In this document: piece by piece, positions 37,500-47,101 of the stretch
Position numbering within the stretch: the stretch's first letter is position 1
Layout: the number at the start of each line of letters is the position of its first letter
Origin: Sphaerimonospora thailandensis
Lineage (GTDB): Bacteria > Actinomycetota > Actinomycetes > Streptosporangiales > Streptosporangiaceae
Assembly: GCF_016863115.1 (NCBI RefSeq)
Contig: NZ_BOOG01000023.1
Location: 1 to 64,000 of the forward strand
DNA: 64,000 nt
Direction: 5' to 3'
The notes under the pieces: generated by a model
What the model was told of the DNA's origin: nothing
Databases searched by the model: none
The model's input: only the letters and a program-made list of their open reading frames with translations
Translations under genes and position numbers: made by a program

Positions 37500-38714
37500 T
37501 CACACTCCAGTTTTGCGGCGCATGGTGACGGTGAGGACGGCGCCCCGGCCGGGGGACGACTCGATGGCGAACGTGCCGCCTTCCTGCTCGACCCGGGTGC
37601 GCATCGACCGCAGGCCGAATCCCTGAGCGTCGTCGCCGGCGTGGAAGCCCACACCGTTGTCGTGCACCGTCAGCGTCGCACCGGCCTCGCCGTACCGCAG
37701 GGACACCGCGACCGACGAGGCCGTCGCGTGCTTGCGCACGTTCGCCAGGCCTTCCTGGGCGGCCCTGATGAACACGACCTCGGTGCTCGGCGACAACGGC
37801 ACGGAGGCGCCCTCGACCGTGAAGGAGGTGTTGATGCCCAGCTCCTCGCCGAGCCTCCCGGTGACCCGCCGCAGCGCCTCCTCCAGTGAGGACCCGTCGA
37901 GCGGCACGGGAGCGAGCTCCGCGATCAGGGCACGGGCCTCGGCCAGATTCTCCCGGGCGGTCCGCACGGCCAGTGCCAGGTGACGTGACGGGTCCGCCTG
38001 GGCCTCGGCGGCCTGGATGAGCATGATGATGCTGGTGAAGCCCTGGGCGAGGGTGTCGTGGATCTCCCCGGCCAGCCGTGCGCGTTCGGCCAGTGCGCCG
38101 CGTTCGGCCGACAGCCGGGCCACCTCGATCCGGCTCGCCCTGAGCTCCTCGATCAGATGGGCGCGTTCCGCGCTCTGCTTGATGATCCGGACGATCCACG
38201 GGCCGAAGATCAGCGCGAACGTGGCGCCGATCGCCGCCGTCACCACGAAGATCGCCAGCTCCGTCACGCTCGTCTCCCCCCGGACCGCGAACTGCACCCC
38301 GGGCGCGAAGTTGAGCAGGAGCACCGCGATGACCGCGGTGCGCAGGCGCAGCATCATGAACGCCTGCGGGCAGAGGGCGAACAGCGTGAACGAAGCGGGC
38401 TGGGAGATGACCGAGGCCGGGACGAAGGCCAGGAGGATCAGCGCCCAGTAGAGGAGGCTCCGCCCGCTGTCGTCGTCGTCGCCCTCCCTGATCGCGGGAC
38501 GGCCGAGCAGCAGATAGGCGATGGTGCACAGGAGCAGCAGTGTGATCGTGGTCGCCCTGGCCCAGGCCGGGACGTCAGAGTCCAGGATCACGGAGAAGAT
38601 CGCCACGGCCAGGGCGACGGCGAAGAGCGCCTCCCACCCGCGCGAGGCCTGCCACGCGTGCGAGCCGGACGCTTCGGCGCCCGGCTCGCTGTCCGCCGTG
38701 CCGTACGGAGTCAT
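37500..38714 (-). CDS. Sensor histidine kinase, DesK type (second module)
   Basis: 404 aa from the ATG overlapping the permease stop. About six membrane segments (28-172), then a linker coiled coil and the HisKA_3 helix with His219 in [20 protein letters not shown]. ATPase N box [16 protein letters not shown] boxes [12 protein letters not shown] and [16 protein letters not shown]. The HDT variant after the histidine is normal for this class. The same frame stays open far upstream over the ABC genes, which is an effect of GC bias. Paired with the next regulator. Confidence 0.9.
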   Translation of the reverse strand: MTPYGTADSEPGAEASGSHAWQASRGWEALFAVALAVAIFSVILDSDVPAWARATTITLLLLCTIAYLLLGRPAIREGDDDDSGRSLLYWALILLAFVPASVISQPASFTLFALCPQAFMMLRLRTAVIAVLLLNFAPGVQFAVRGETSVTELAIFVVTAAIGATFALIFGPWIVRIIKQSAERAHLIEELRASRIEVARLSAERGALAERARLAGEIHDTLAQGFTSIIMLIQAAEAQADPSRHLALAVRTARENLAEARALIAELAPVPLDGSSLEEALRRVTGRLGEELGINTSFTVEGASVPLSPSTEVVFIRAAQEGLANVRKHATASSVAVSLRYGEAGATLTVHDNGVGFHAGDDAQGFGLRSMRTRVEQEGGTFAIESSPGRGAVLTVTMRRKTGV

Positions 38715-39559
38715 CCGTCGCGACGGCCCTTCCAGCGGAACGTCGTCAGGCACAGTACGAGACCTCCGATGAGCCAGGCGGCGAGGATCAAGGCTACGCG
38801 ATCCAGTTCGTACGACTTCGTCAGCTCCAGGGCGGCCCCCGCATCGCCCAGGAACACCGACCGGAAGCCCTGGCACATCCACTTCAGCGGGAAGATCGAC
38901 GCGATGTTGATCAGCCACTCGGGCATCTGGGTGAACGGGATGAAGACCCCCGAGATGAACTGCAGCACCACGAACGGCATGCTGATCACAGCGGCCGCGC
39001 TCTTGGCCGAACGCGGCAGGCTGCTCGCCGCGACGCCGAGCAGGGCCGCCCCCGACACGCCGAGCAGGAACACCCAGGAGAACGTCACCCAGCTCGACGC
39101 CTTCGACGGCAGGTCCAGGTCGTACAGAAAGACGCCGATGGCGAGCAGGATCACGGTCTCGAGCAGCGCGATGACCAGCACGTTGATGACTTTGCCGATG
39201 AAGTAGGCGGCACGCGGCATGGGCGTGCCCGCCAGCCGCTTGAGCGTGCCGTCCTCGCGGTCGCCGGCGATGCCGATGCCGAGGTTCTGGAAACCGGCGC
39301 CCATCACGCCGGCGCCGATCAGGCCCGCGGTGTAGAGCTGGGAGACCGTGATCCCGGTCCCCTCCATGCTGCCGGAGAAGATCGATCCGAACAGCACGAG
39401 GAGGATGATCGGGAAGGAGAAGGTGAAGATGACGGCGTCCTTCTCGCGGAAGAACATCTTGTTCTCGAGGGCGCCGCGGGCCAGGCCGAGTCTCAGGACG
39501 GACGGCATCGGGCGGTCGGCGGCCGCCGTACGGGTGACGGCGGTGGCGGTTCTGGTCAT
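38711..39559 (-). CDS. ABC-2 transporter permease, DrrB/Daunorubicin-type
   Basis: 282 aa from ATG 39559, with GAGG upstream; a TTG five codons earlier is less likely. Six membrane segments, ABC-2 motif GIAGDREDGTLKRLAGTPMP after the second segment, and FISGVFIPFTQMPEWL before the last. ABC-2 proteins with this motif order export drugs or lipids. The stop overlaps the kinase ATG (ATGA), coupling export and sensing genes. Confidence 0.87.
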   Translation of the reverse strand: MTRTATAVTRTAAADRPMPSVLRLGLARGALENKMFFREKDAVIFTFSFPIILLVLFGSIFSGSMEGTGITVSQLYTAGLIGAGVMGAGFQNLGIGIAGDREDGTLKRLAGTPMPRAAYFIGKVINVLVIALLETVILLAIGVFLYDLDLPSKASSWVTFSWVFLLGVSGAALLGVAASSLPRSAKSAAAVISMPFVVLQFISGVFIPFTQMPEWLINIASIFPLKWMCQGFRSVFLGDAGAALELTKSYELDRVALILAAWLIGGLVLCLTTFRWKGRRDG

Positions 39560-39595
39560 GGGGGGCCTCAGCAATCGGGACGAGAAGATTTCGGG

Positions 39596-40429
39596 TCAGT
39601 TGGCGGAGGGCTCGATGAGCCGCAGGTAGATGTCCTCCAGCGTCGGGCGGGTGACGGTGAGGCCGGGGACCTCGCCGCCGAACCGCCGGGAGAGCTCCAG
39701 CACGGTCCTGGTCGGGGTGTCGGTCTCCACCGAGCCGTCGGCCCAGGTCACCCGGGCCTTGGCGGCCTCCCGGCCGCCCAGCGTCGCGGGCGTGCCCTCG
39801 GCGACGATCCGGCCTCGCGCGACGACCGCGACCCGGTCGGCGAGCGCCTCGGCCTCGTCCAGATAGTGCGTGGTCAACACGATCGTCGTGCCGTCGTGCG
39901 CCAGGCCCTCGATCAGCTCCCAGAACTGCCGCCGCGCCTCCGGGTCGAAACCGGTGGTCGGCTCGTCGAGGAACAGCAGCTCGGGGGAGCCGACGATGCC
40001 GAGCGCGACGTCCACCCGCCTGCGCTGACCTCCGGACAGCTGGCGTACCCGCTTGCCGGCCTTCGCGGTGAGCCCGACCCTCTCGATGACCTCGTCCGGA
40101 TCGTGCGGATTGGGGTAATAGCCGGCGAAATGCCGTACGGTCTCCCGGACGGTCAACTCGGCCGCGTCGTTGGCCGTCTGCAGGACGATGCCGACCCGCG
40201 ACCGCCACTGCCTGGTCGGCCGGGCCGGGTCCACGCCGAGCACGCTGACCTCACCCGAGTCGCGGGAGCGGTACCCCTCGAGGATCTCCACCGTCGTCGA
40301 CTTGCCCGCGCCGTTCGGGCCGAGGATGGCGAACACCTCGCCCTGCCTGATGTCCAGGTCGAGGCCCGCGACCGCTTGGACGTCGCCGTACCGCTTCGTC
40401 AGGCCGCGCACTTCAATCGCGTTTGTCAT
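39596..40429 (-). CDS. ABC transporter ATP-binding protein (second module)
   Basis: 277 aa. Walker A LGPNGAGKSTTVEIL, signature QLSGGQRRRVDVALG, Walker B LLFLDEPTTGFDPE, H-loop TTHYLDEA. The FDPEARRQFW and C-terminal VTRPTLEDIYLRL motifs are those of DrrA/CcmA-type ATPases pairing with ABC-2 permeases. First gene of the second module; 36 bp separate it from the permease start. A leader with CTCAAGCG is upstream but no clear promoter is seen. Confidence 0.92.
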   Translation of the reverse strand: MTNAIEVRGLTKRYGDVQAVAGLDLDIRQGEVFAILGPNGAGKSTTVEILEGYRSRDSGEVSVLGVDPARPTRQWRSRVGIVLQTANDAAELTVRETVRHFAGYYPNPHDPDEVIERVGLTAKAGKRVRQLSGGQRRRVDVALGIVGSPELLFLDEPTTGFDPEARRQFWELIEGLAHDGTTIVLTTHYLDEAEALADRVAVVARGRIVAEGTPATLGGREAAKARVTWADGSVETDTPTRTVLELSRRFGGEVPGLTVTRPTLEDIYLRLIEPSAN

Positions 40430-40464
40430 GCCTCAAGCGTCCACGCCGTACGGCTCCCGCGACA

Positions 40465-40503
40465 CCACCGGCGGAATGAACCTCGATGTCCTCCGACCGG
40501 TGG
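40465..40503 (-). terminator. Possible nucS terminator
   Basis: CCACCGG (40465-40471) pairs with CCGGTGG (40497-40503) over a 25-base loop in the 154-bp gap between nucS and the ABC gene, which run in the same direction. CCTCGGCCGT is also duplicated in this gap. Confidence 0.3.
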
Positions 40504-40583
40504 ACAGCGCCCTCGGCCGTCCTCGGCCGTTTGACGTACGCCGAAACGCCCATCAAGGGCTTAGGCCGTGTCCCTGGAACGCC

Positions 40584-41255
40584 TTAGAACAGGGTGTCGG
40601 TGCGCTCGATGCCGCGCAGGGCGTCGTAGTCGAGGATGACGCAGTCGATGTCCCGGTCGGCGGCGAGGACGCGGGCCTGCGGCCTGATCTCCTGCGCGGC
40701 GAAGATCCCCTTGACCGGGGCCAGGCGGGGATCGCGGTTGAGCAACTCCAGATAGCGGGTCAACTGCTCAACACCGTCGATCTCGCCACGCCGTTTGATT
40801 TCGACGGCGACGGTGCCGCCGAGCTCGTCGCGGCACAGGATGTCCACCGGCCCGATCGCCGTCATGTACTCCCGGCGGATCAGCGTCCAGCCGTCGCCGA
40901 GCGTGGTGATGTGCTCGGCGAGGAGTTCCTGCAGATGCGCTTCGACGCCGTCCTTCCGCAGCCCGGGGTCGACGCCCAGCTCGTGGCTGTAGTCGTGCAG
41001 GATCTCCTCGATGGTCAGCACGAGCTTCTCGCCGGACTTGCTGTGCACGACAGACCACGTGAGCACGCCGTCGATGGCCTCCTCGCGGAGCTTGCAGGGC
41101 GGGCTCATCCAGTTGAGCGGCTTGTACGCCCGGTCGTCGGCATGCACACTGACCGATCCGTCCGCTTTTATCAGGATCAGTCGGGGCGCCATCGGTAGAT
41201 GGGCCGTCAGCCTTCCCACGTAATCCACGCTGCACCGAGCGATGACCAGCCGCAT
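40584..41255 (-). CDS. nucS: Endonuclease NucS, non-canonical mismatch repair
   Basis: Mismatch-specific endonuclease that replaces MutS/MutL in most Actinobacteria by cutting both strands at G-T, G-G and T-T mismatches. 223 aa. N-terminal DNA-binding domain with [11 protein letters not shown] and [15 protein letters not shown]. Nuclease core: Asp138 (GPVDILCRD), Glu152 and Lys154 (VAVEIKRRG), Gln164 and Tyr168 (QLTRY). It ends in RTDTLF, which fits the beta-clamp-binding tail of the family. Divergent from the dehydrogenase gene with 58 bp between starts. Confidence 0.93.
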   Translation of the reverse strand: MRLVIARCSVDYVGRLTAHLPMAPRLILIKADGSVSVHADDRAYKPLNWMSPPCKLREEAIDGVLTWSVVHSKSGEKLVLTIEEILHDYSHELGVDPGLRKDGVEAHLQELLAEHITTLGDGWTLIRREYMTAIGPVDILCRDELGGTVAVEIKRRGEIDGVEQLTRYLELLNRDPRLAPVKGIFAAQEIRPQARVLAADRDIDCVILDYDALRGIERTDTLF

Positions 41256-41313
41256 GAGCGCCAACACTACCTGGGTTACGGGCGCCGGGGGGTGCTCTGC
41301 GAGACTGACTGGC

Positions 41314-42822
41314 ATGACACGGACGTTCGAGACGGTCGGAGTCGTCGGGCTCGGGACGATGGGCGCCGGGATCGCGGAGGTGTTCGCCCGTGCCGGGCTG
41401 CGCGTGATCGGCGTCGAGGCCGACGAGAACGCGCTGTCCAGAGGCCGCGGCCATCTGGAGAGCTCGACGGGCCGGGCCGTCGCCCGGGGCAGGATGACCG
41501 CCGAGCAGCAGCGGGAGGTCCTCGAGCGGATCGCCCTCACCACCTCCCGTGAGGATCTGGCCGACGCCGACCTCGTGGTCGAGGCCATCCCGGAGATCAT
41601 GGAGTTCAAGCGCGATCTGTTCGCCGACCTCGACCGCATCTGCAAGCCGTCGGCGGTGCTGGCGACCAACACGTCCTCCCTGTCGGTGACCGCGATCGCC
41701 GCCACCACCTCCCGCCCCGGGCAGGTGATCGGCATGCACTTCTTCAACCCGGCGCCGGTCATGCGGCTGGTCGAGGTGATCAAGACCGTCGTCACCGAGG
41801 AGGGGCTGCCCGCCGAGATCGCGGAGCTCGCCCGGCGGCTCGGCAAGACGCCCGTCGTCGCGGGCGACCGGGCCGGGTTCGTCGTCAACCGGCTGCTGCT
41901 CGGCTACCTCAACCACGCGTGTCATCTGCTCCAGTCCGGGCTGGCCGACCGGGACGACATCGACACGGCGATGAAGCTGGGCGTGGGCCTGCCGATGGGG
42001 CCGTTCACGCTGCTCGACCTGATCGGCCTGGACACCTCCTACGAGGTGTGCGAGGTGCTGTTCCGGGAGAGCCGCGACCGCCGTCACGCGCCCGCGCCGA
42101 TCCTCCGCGAGCTCGTGACCGCCGGGCTGCTGGGCCGCAAGACCGGGCGGGGGTTCCACTCCCACGCCGGCGAGGGTACGGCTCCCGCCCCCGAGGCGCT
42201 GTCGAAGCCGGCGATCTCGCTGGTCGGCGTCGTCGGCGACGGGCCGGCCGCGGCGTCATTCGCCGCCGGTCTCGACACCGCCGGGTTCAAGGCCGTGCTC
42301 GCCGAGGCGTCCGACATCGGCCCGGTGGCCGATGCCGACCTCGTCGTCGCGCTGTCGGACGCCCCCGTCGTCGAGTTCGCCGTACGGCTCCCGCGTCCCG
42401 ATCGGCTCGTGGGCCTGCACCTCGTGGGCGAGAGCGTGGCCGAGGTGGTGTCGACCGTGCTCACCTCCGCGGAGGCGGTGACCGCGGCGTGCGATCTCGT
42501 GACCGTGCTGGGGCGTACCCCGGTGCGTTGCGCCGACCGGGCGGGGCTCGTGGTCGACGCGCTGCTCTACCCGTACTTGAACGACGCGGTGCGGATGCTG
42601 GAGTGCGGGTACGCGACCGCGGCCGACATCGACGAGGCGATGCGGCTCGGTTGCGGCTACCCGGCCGGGCCGTTCGAGATGCTGGACGAGATCGGCCTGG
42701 CGAAGGTCAGGGACGGCCTACGTGCGCTCTACGCCGAATATCGCGACCCCGCCTTCGCACCCGCGCCCCTGCTGGATCAGCTCGTGACCGCCGGGGTGCC
42801 GAGCATCCGGTCGGCCGGGTAG
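41314..42822 (+). CDS. 3-hydroxyacyl-CoA (3-hydroxybutyryl-CoA) dehydrogenase, duplicated form
   Basis: 502 aa from ATG 41314. Residues 1-285 are a complete enzyme: NAD fold [32 protein letters not shown], the catalytic histidine in [18 protein letters not shown], and the C-terminal helical domain ([18 protein letters not shown]). Residues 290-502 repeat the layout, but the NAD motif is degenerate ([20 protein letters not shown]) while the second helical domain is well kept ([19 protein letters not shown]). Ordinary family members are about 285 aa. The 3' end overlaps the convergent ABC gene by 46 bp. Confidence 0.9.
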   Translation: MTRTFETVGVVGLGTMGAGIAEVFARAGLRVIGVEADENALSRGRGHLESSTGRAVARGRMTAEQQREVLERIALTTSREDLADADLVVEAIPEIMEFKRDLFADLDRICKPSAVLATNTSSLSVTAIAATTSRPGQVIGMHFFNPAPVMRLVEVIKTVVTEEGLPAEIAELARRLGKTPVVAGDRAGFVVNRLLLGYLNHACHLLQSGLADRDDIDTAMKLGVGLPMGPFTLLDLIGLDTSYEVCEVLFRESRDRRHAPAPILRELVTAGLLGRKTGRGFHSHAGEGTAPAPEALSKPAISLVGVVGDGPAAASFAAGLDTAGFKAVLAEASDIGPVADADLVVALSDAPVVEFAVRLPRPDRLVGLHLVGESVAEVVSTVLTSAEAVTAACDLVTVLGRTPVRCADRAGLVVDALLYPYLNDAVRMLECGYATAADIDEAMRLGCGYPAGPFEMLDEIGLAKVRDGLRALYAEYRDPAFAPAPLLDQLVTAGVPSIRSAG

Positions 42823-43868
42823 GCCAGCACGTCGCCGGTGACGGTGAGCCGGACCAGCTCGCCGGGCACCGGCAGGTCCTGGCCCAGGACCCGGGCGGTG
42901 ACCCGCGGCCCGTCCGGCAGGAGGTCCAGCCGGACGGCGGCGTCGTGGCCGAAGAAGCTGACGTCGGCGACCTGCGCCCCGACTCCGGCGGCGTCGGCGA
43001 AGGGATGCAGCCGGATCTGCTCCGGACGGATCAGCACCGCGCCGCGCCGCGGCTGCGCCGACGCTTCGGCGGCATCGTCCGAGTCGCGGAGCGGGAGGAC
43101 GCCGAGAGCGCATTCGGCTTCGCCGTCCCGCAGGTCCGCCGGGAGGAGCACGGACTCTCCGACGAAGCCGGCGACCCCGGTGTCGCACGGGTACCTGTAG
43201 AGCTTCGCCGGGGCGTCGAGCTGGATGAGACGGCCCTGCCGCATCACGGCCACCTGGTCGGCCAGCGACAACGCCTCGGCCTGATCGTGGGTGACCAGCA
43301 CGGCGGTGGCCGAGATCTCGCGGAGCGCCTGGACCACGGCCCGCCGGGTCCCCTCGCGCAGGCCCGCGTCCAGGGAGGAGAAGGGCTCGTCGAGGAGGAC
43401 GACCGAGGGCCCGGGGGCCAGCGCCCGGGCCAGCGCGACCCGCTGCTGCTGACCGCCGGAGAGCTCGTGCGGGAACCGGGTGGCGAGCCGCCGGTCCAGG
43501 CCGACCAGGTCGAGCAGCTCTGGCACGCGCTCACCCGCCCTGCGTGCGGAGCGGGACAGCCCGAAGGTGATGTTGGCGGCCACGGAAAGGTGCGGGAACA
43601 GGGCGCCCTCCTGGGCCACATAGCCCACCCGCCGCCGCTGTGGCGGGACCGACCTTCCCGGGGCGAACACCGTCTGGTCGCCGATGGCGATGGCGCCGGC
43701 GTCCGGATCGGCGAAGCCGGCGATCAGCCGCAGCAGGGTGGTCTTCCCGCAGCCCGAGGGGCCGAGCACGGCGGTGAGGCTCCCAGCGGGGACGTGCAGG
43801 TCGATTCCTTCGAGCACGGATGTGGTCCCGAAAGACTTGGTGACCCCGATGATGGTCAGCGCTGTCAT
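42777..43868 (-). CDS. fbpC: Iron(III) ABC transporter ATP-binding protein
   Basis: 363 aa. Walker A LGPSGCGKTTLLRLIAGF, signature HELSGGQQQRVALARAL, Walker B VVLLDEPFSSLDAG, H-loop VTHDQAEAL, then a TOBE-type C-terminal domain (GAVLIRPEQIRLHPF). The EGALFPHLSV Q-loop and TOBE domain are typical of ferric-iron importers. ATG overlaps the permease stop. The last 46 bp overlap the end of the convergent dehydrogenase gene. Confidence 0.88.
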   Translation of the reverse strand: MTALTIIGVTKSFGTTSVLEGIDLHVPAGSLTAVLGPSGCGKTTLLRLIAGFADPDAGAIAIGDQTVFAPGRSVPPQRRRVGYVAQEGALFPHLSVAANITFGLSRSARRAGERVPELLDLVGLDRRLATRFPHELSGGQQQRVALARALAPGPSVVLLDEPFSSLDAGLREGTRRAVVQALREISATAVLVTHDQAEALSLADQVAVMRQGRLIQLDAPAKLYRYPCDTGVAGFVGESVLLPADLRDGEAECALGVLPLRDSDDAAEASAQPRRGAVLIRPEQIRLHPFADAAGVGAQVADVSFFGHDAAVRLDLLPDGPRVTARVLGQDLPVPGELVRLTVTGDVLAYPADRMLGTPAVTS

Positions 43869-45508
43869 GCACGCGCTCCTTTCCTCGCCTCTCGGGTGAG
43901 CAGGTAGGTGGCCGGTGCCGAGATCAGCACCATGAGCGCCGCGTAGGGAGCGGAGGCGGCGTAGGCGATGCTGTCGCTGTGGCTCCAGAACTGGGTCGCG
44001 AGCGTGTGCGTGCCGATGGGCGCGAGCAGCAGCGTGGCCGTCAGTTCGGTGACGATGGCGATGAAGACCAGGGCGGTTCCCGCGCCCAGGCCCGGGGCGA
44101 TCAGCCGCAGTGTGACCCGCCGGAAGGTGGCCGACCGCCCGGCGCCGAGGGCGTGCGCGACGTCCTCGAGCACCGGGGGCGCCTGGGCCAGCGCGGACCG
44201 GACGTTCACCATGGTCCGGGGCAGGAACAGGATCGCGTAGGCCGTCAGCAGCAGCGCCGTCGTCTGGTAGAGCGCGGGGGTGAGCCGGATCGCGATCGTC
44301 ACCAGCGCGAGCGCCACGACGATGCCGGGCAGCGCGTTGCCGAAGTAGGTGCTGCGCTCCAGGATCACACTGAGCCGGCCGGGCCGGCGGACGCACAGCC
44401 AGGCCACCGGCAGCGCGATGACCGTGGTGAGGATCGCGCCGGCCGCTCCCAGCCCGACCGAGGTCAGCGTGGTCGTGACCAGCATCCCGACCGGGAAGGC
44501 CGACGAGGTTCCCATCGTCAGCCAGTAGCCCAGGCTGCCCAGCGGTACGCCGAGCGCGAGCGCGATCAGCACGCCCAGGCCGAGCAGTACGGGAGCGGTG
44601 CCGCGGCCGAGCCGCGTCCGCGGGGAGGGGCGGGCCGATCCGGCCCCCAGACGCGCGTAGCGGGCCCGCCCGCGCAGTCTCAGTTCGGCCAGGAGGAGCA
44701 GCAGGCACAGCACCACCAGCACCCCCGCGAGCATGTTGGCGGCGGGACCGTTGAACGTCGACTGGTACTGGTCGTAGATCGCCGTTGTGAAGGTGGGGAA
44801 GCGCAGCATCTGCAGCGCTCCGAACTCCGCCAGCAGGTGCAGGCTGATCAGCAGCGAGCCGCCGAGCAGGGCGGGCCGCAACTGGGGCAGGACGACCCGC
44901 AGGAAGGTCCGCCAGGGGGAGTGCCCGAGCGCGTGTGCGGACTCCTCCAGCGCCGGGTCGAGACCGCGCAGCGCGGCGGCGACCGGGAGGTAGACCAGCG
45001 GGAAGTACGAGAGTGTGACGATGAGCAGGGCGCCGCCATATCCGGTGGCCCCGGGCATGAGCGACACCCAGCCGAAGCTGTTGACGAACGCGGGGATGGC
45101 CAGCGGGGCCACCAGCAGCACGTTCCACACCCGGAGGCCGGGGAGTGCGGACCGCTCGACCAGCCAGGCCGCGCTCACTCCGATCACCGCGCAGAGCAGC
45201 ACGCAGCCGGCCGCGAGCCGGACGGTGTTCCACAGCAGTTCCCCTGTGCGCGGCCGGAAGACGAGCCGGGCCGCCTCCGTCGGGCCGATGCTCGCCGAGT
45301 AACCGACGACGAAGCACAGCGGGATCAGCGCGATCAGCGACACGGACACGGCGGCGGCCAGCATCAGCGGCGGGTAGGACCGCTCCGTCCGGCCTGTCCC
45401 CGTTCTGCGCTTCATGCGCTTCATGTCGGGAAAGCGTACGGCGGGGCTCTCCCCGTTGACGCCGCGGGGGGCGCGCTCTGGGGAGGGCCGGACGGGTGCG
45501 TGGCGCAT
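43865..45508 (-). CDS. fbpB: Iron(III) ABC transporter permease, fused two-domain
   Basis: 547 aa if started at 45508, 15 bp after the stop of the binding protein gene; ATG 45424 (519 aa) is equally possible and gives the usual FbpB length. Neither has a clear ribosome binding site. About twelve membrane segments in two homologous halves, each with a binding-protein-dependent EAA loop: EESAHALGHSPWRTFLRVVL and EDVAHALGAGRSATFRRVTL. This fused architecture is that of FbpB/SfuB iron permeases. It stands in one operon with the ATPase and the binding protein. Confidence 0.87.
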   Translation of the reverse strand: MRHAPVRPSPERAPRGVNGESPAVRFPDMKRMKRRTGTGRTERSYPPLMLAAAVSVSLIALIPLCFVVGYSASIGPTEAARLVFRPRTGELLWNTVRLAAGCVLLCAVIGVSAAWLVERSALPGLRVWNVLLVAPLAIPAFVNSFGWVSLMPGATGYGGALLIVTLSYFPLVYLPVAAALRGLDPALEESAHALGHSPWRTFLRVVLPQLRPALLGGSLLISLHLLAEFGALQMLRFPTFTTAIYDQYQSTFNGPAANMLAGVLVVLCLLLLLAELRLRGRARYARLGAGSARPSPRTRLGRGTAPVLLGLGVLIALALGVPLGSLGYWLTMGTSSAFPVGMLVTTTLTSVGLGAAGAILTTVIALPVAWLCVRRPGRLSVILERSTYFGNALPGIVVALALVTIAIRLTPALYQTTALLLTAYAILFLPRTMVNVRSALAQAPPVLEDVAHALGAGRSATFRRVTLRLIAPGLGAGTALVFIAIVTELTATLLLAPIGTHTLATQFWSHSDSIAYAASAPYAALMVLISAPATYLLTREARKGARA

Positions 45509-45523
45509 CTGGAACCCGAAGCC

Positions 45524-46552
45524 TTAGAGCAGCCCGGCCTGCTGCATCAACTCGACCACCTTGGGGCCGTTGAGGGTGGCCACGTCGATGGCGGGCGGGT
45601 CGAGCTCGCTGAGCGGCTTGAGCGCGGGGTTGGCGGGCACTCCGCTGGCGATGCTGTATTCCAGTGCCTTGCTGTCGGACAGGATCCGCTGGCCGTTCTC
45701 GCCGGTGAGATACTTCACCAGCTGCTGGGCCTGCGCCTGGTGCTTGCTCGACTTCAGCACGCCCGCGCCGGAGATGCTCACGAACGCTCCGGGGTCCTTG
45801 CCGTCGAAGAACTTCAGCTCGGTGTCGGCGCTGTTCGCCCCGGACTCCGCCCGGTCCTTGTACCAGTAGTAGTGATAGATCACCCCGGCCTGGATCTCGC
45901 CGGCGTTGACCGCTTTCATGACGGCGCCGTTGCCCTGGTAGATCTTCGCGTTGGCCTTCAGGCCCTTGAGCCAATCCGCCGCCGCCTGCTCCCCCTTCAC
46001 GGCGACGACCGCGCTGACGATCGCCTGGAAGTCGGCGCCGCCGGCCGCGACGCCGACCTTGCCCTGCCACTCCGGCTTGGCGACATCCATGATCGATTCG
46101 GGGAGCCGGTCGGGAGTCAGTGCCTTGGAGTTGTACGCGAGCACGGTCGCCCGGGCGGCGAACCCCACCCAGTTATGACTCGACGGGACATATTGGGCGG
46201 GCACCTGGGCCACGGTCTCGTCGTCGACCTTCGCGAACCTCCCGTTGCCGTCCACCAGCGTCATGGCGGGGGAGTTCTCGGTCAGGAACACGTCGGCGGG
46301 TGAGGCGTCCCCTTCCTGGACGAGCTGGTTCGCCAACTCGAAGTCCTTGCCGGAGCGGATGTCGACCTTGATGCCGGTCTCCTTGGTGAAGCCCGCCACC
46401 ATGGCCGCCACGAGGTCGTCGTGCTGGGCGTTGTACAGCGTTAGCGTGCCGGCGTCCGACTCCGAAGAGTCGTTCCCGCAGGCCGCCGCCAGCATGGTGA
46501 GCGCGGCGATTCCCGCCACCACCGGAGCCAGTCGCTTCAAACGTCGCATCAT
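45524..46552 (-). CDS. fbpA: Iron(III) ABC transporter substrate-binding lipoprotein
   Basis: 342 aa. Lipoprotein signal: basic MMRRLKRL, hydrophobic core, lipobox LAAAC with Cys25 as the lipidated residue. Mature part begins TLTLYNAQHDDLVAAMVAGF, as in FbpA/IdiA ferric-binding proteins; YHYYWYKDR (near residue 230) carries the tyrosine cluster expected to bind Fe(III). It captures iron outside the membrane and passes it to the permease. First gene of the operon, preceded by an iron box. AAGGA precedes the ATG. Confidence 0.92.
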   Translation of the reverse strand: MMRRLKRLAPVVAGIAALTMLAAACGNDSSESDAGTLTLYNAQHDDLVAAMVAGFTKETGIKVDIRSGKDFELANQLVQEGDASPADVFLTENSPAMTLVDGNGRFAKVDDETVAQVPAQYVPSSHNWVGFAARATVLAYNSKALTPDRLPESIMDVAKPEWQGKVGVAAGGADFQAIVSAVVAVKGEQAAADWLKGLKANAKIYQGNGAVMKAVNAGEIQAGVIYHYYWYKDRAESGANSADTELKFFDGKDPGAFVSISGAGVLKSSKHQAQAQQLVKYLTGENGQRILSDSKALEYSIASGVPANPALKPLSELDPPAIDVATLNGPKVVELMQQAGLL

Positions 46553-46603
46553 CGTCCTTGCCTCTCGGAGGGAGAGCGTCGGCTGGGCCCGCCGATCAAT
46601 ATC

Positions 46604-46622
46604 TTAGGTTAGGCATACCTTA
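46604..46622. promoter_or_regulatory. Iron box (IdeR/DmdR operator)
   Basis: TTAGGTTAGGCATACCTTA matches the 19-base DtxR/IdeR/DmdR consensus TTAGGTTAGGCTAACCTAA at 16 positions. It lies 52 bp upstream of fbpA. With iron bound, the regulator would repress the iron importer. The neighbouring TATACATACC is AT-rich and probably part of the promoter. Confidence 0.85.
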
Positions 46623-46740
46623 TACATACCTCTGGGCGCTTCGACGGGGACCCCCTGTAAGAATGAGGACCGGAACAATGAGGATCGATCCGCCGTTGCC
46701 CCCCCCGCACATGAAGCTCACCCGAGGACCGTTAGTTGCC

Positions 46741-47058
46741 ATGAGCCCCCGCCGTGCCAGACGCCGTGACCCGTTCCAGCGCCCGGACGGGCGCGGTGCC
46801 GTACGGCCGATAACCTCGGTTCCGGGAGTGGACCGGATCGAGTCCGCGTCCGACGGGGACTGGGTCGTACGGGACGTGCCGGGCGCCGCTCCGGCCAGGA
46901 CCTATCGCTGCCCTGGATGTGAGCAGGAGCTCCGGCCCGGTCTGCCGCACATCGTGAGCTGGCCCGCCTGGCCGGGCGGCGAGGAGGAGCGACGGCACTG
47001 GCACACCGCCTGCTGGCGGAACCGGACCAACCGGGGCCCGGGGCGTCGCCGTTACTGA
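46741..47058 (+). CDS. Small conserved protein with a Cys/His zinc-site pattern
   Basis: 105 aa from ATG 46741; an in-frame ATG at 46711 is possible. The N terminus is basic. The C-terminal half has YRCPGCEQELRPGLPHIVSW and RRHWHTACWRNR, that is C-x2-C, H, then H-x-H-x3-C, a likely zinc site. This pattern occurs in a small actinobacterial family (sometimes called ATP/GTP-binding, without support). Function unknown. It is divergent from fbpA and 43 bp before the hydrolase gene, so the two may be co-transcribed. Confidence 0.7.
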   Translation: MSPRRARRRDPFQRPDGRGAVRPITSVPGVDRIESASDGDWVVRDVPGAAPARTYRCPGCEQELRPGLPHIVSWPAWPGGEEERRHWHTACWRNRTNRGPGRRRY

Positions 47059-47101
47059 GCAGTCAGCCGGTAATCACAGGAACATCAAGCAAGGGGTTCG
47101 C

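Noticed and set aside
37500-40208. 902-residue frame suggesting a fusion of the second ABC module with its kinase
   Set aside because: The first 498 residues are an out-of-frame reading of the ATPase and permease genes; the kinase starts at the ATGA overlap at 38714.
42777-46070. A single 1097-residue minus-strand frame covering most of the iron transporter
   Set aside because: Only its last 363 residues are protein-like (FbpC); the rest is the wrong frame of fbpB and fbpA, which have their own starts and stops.
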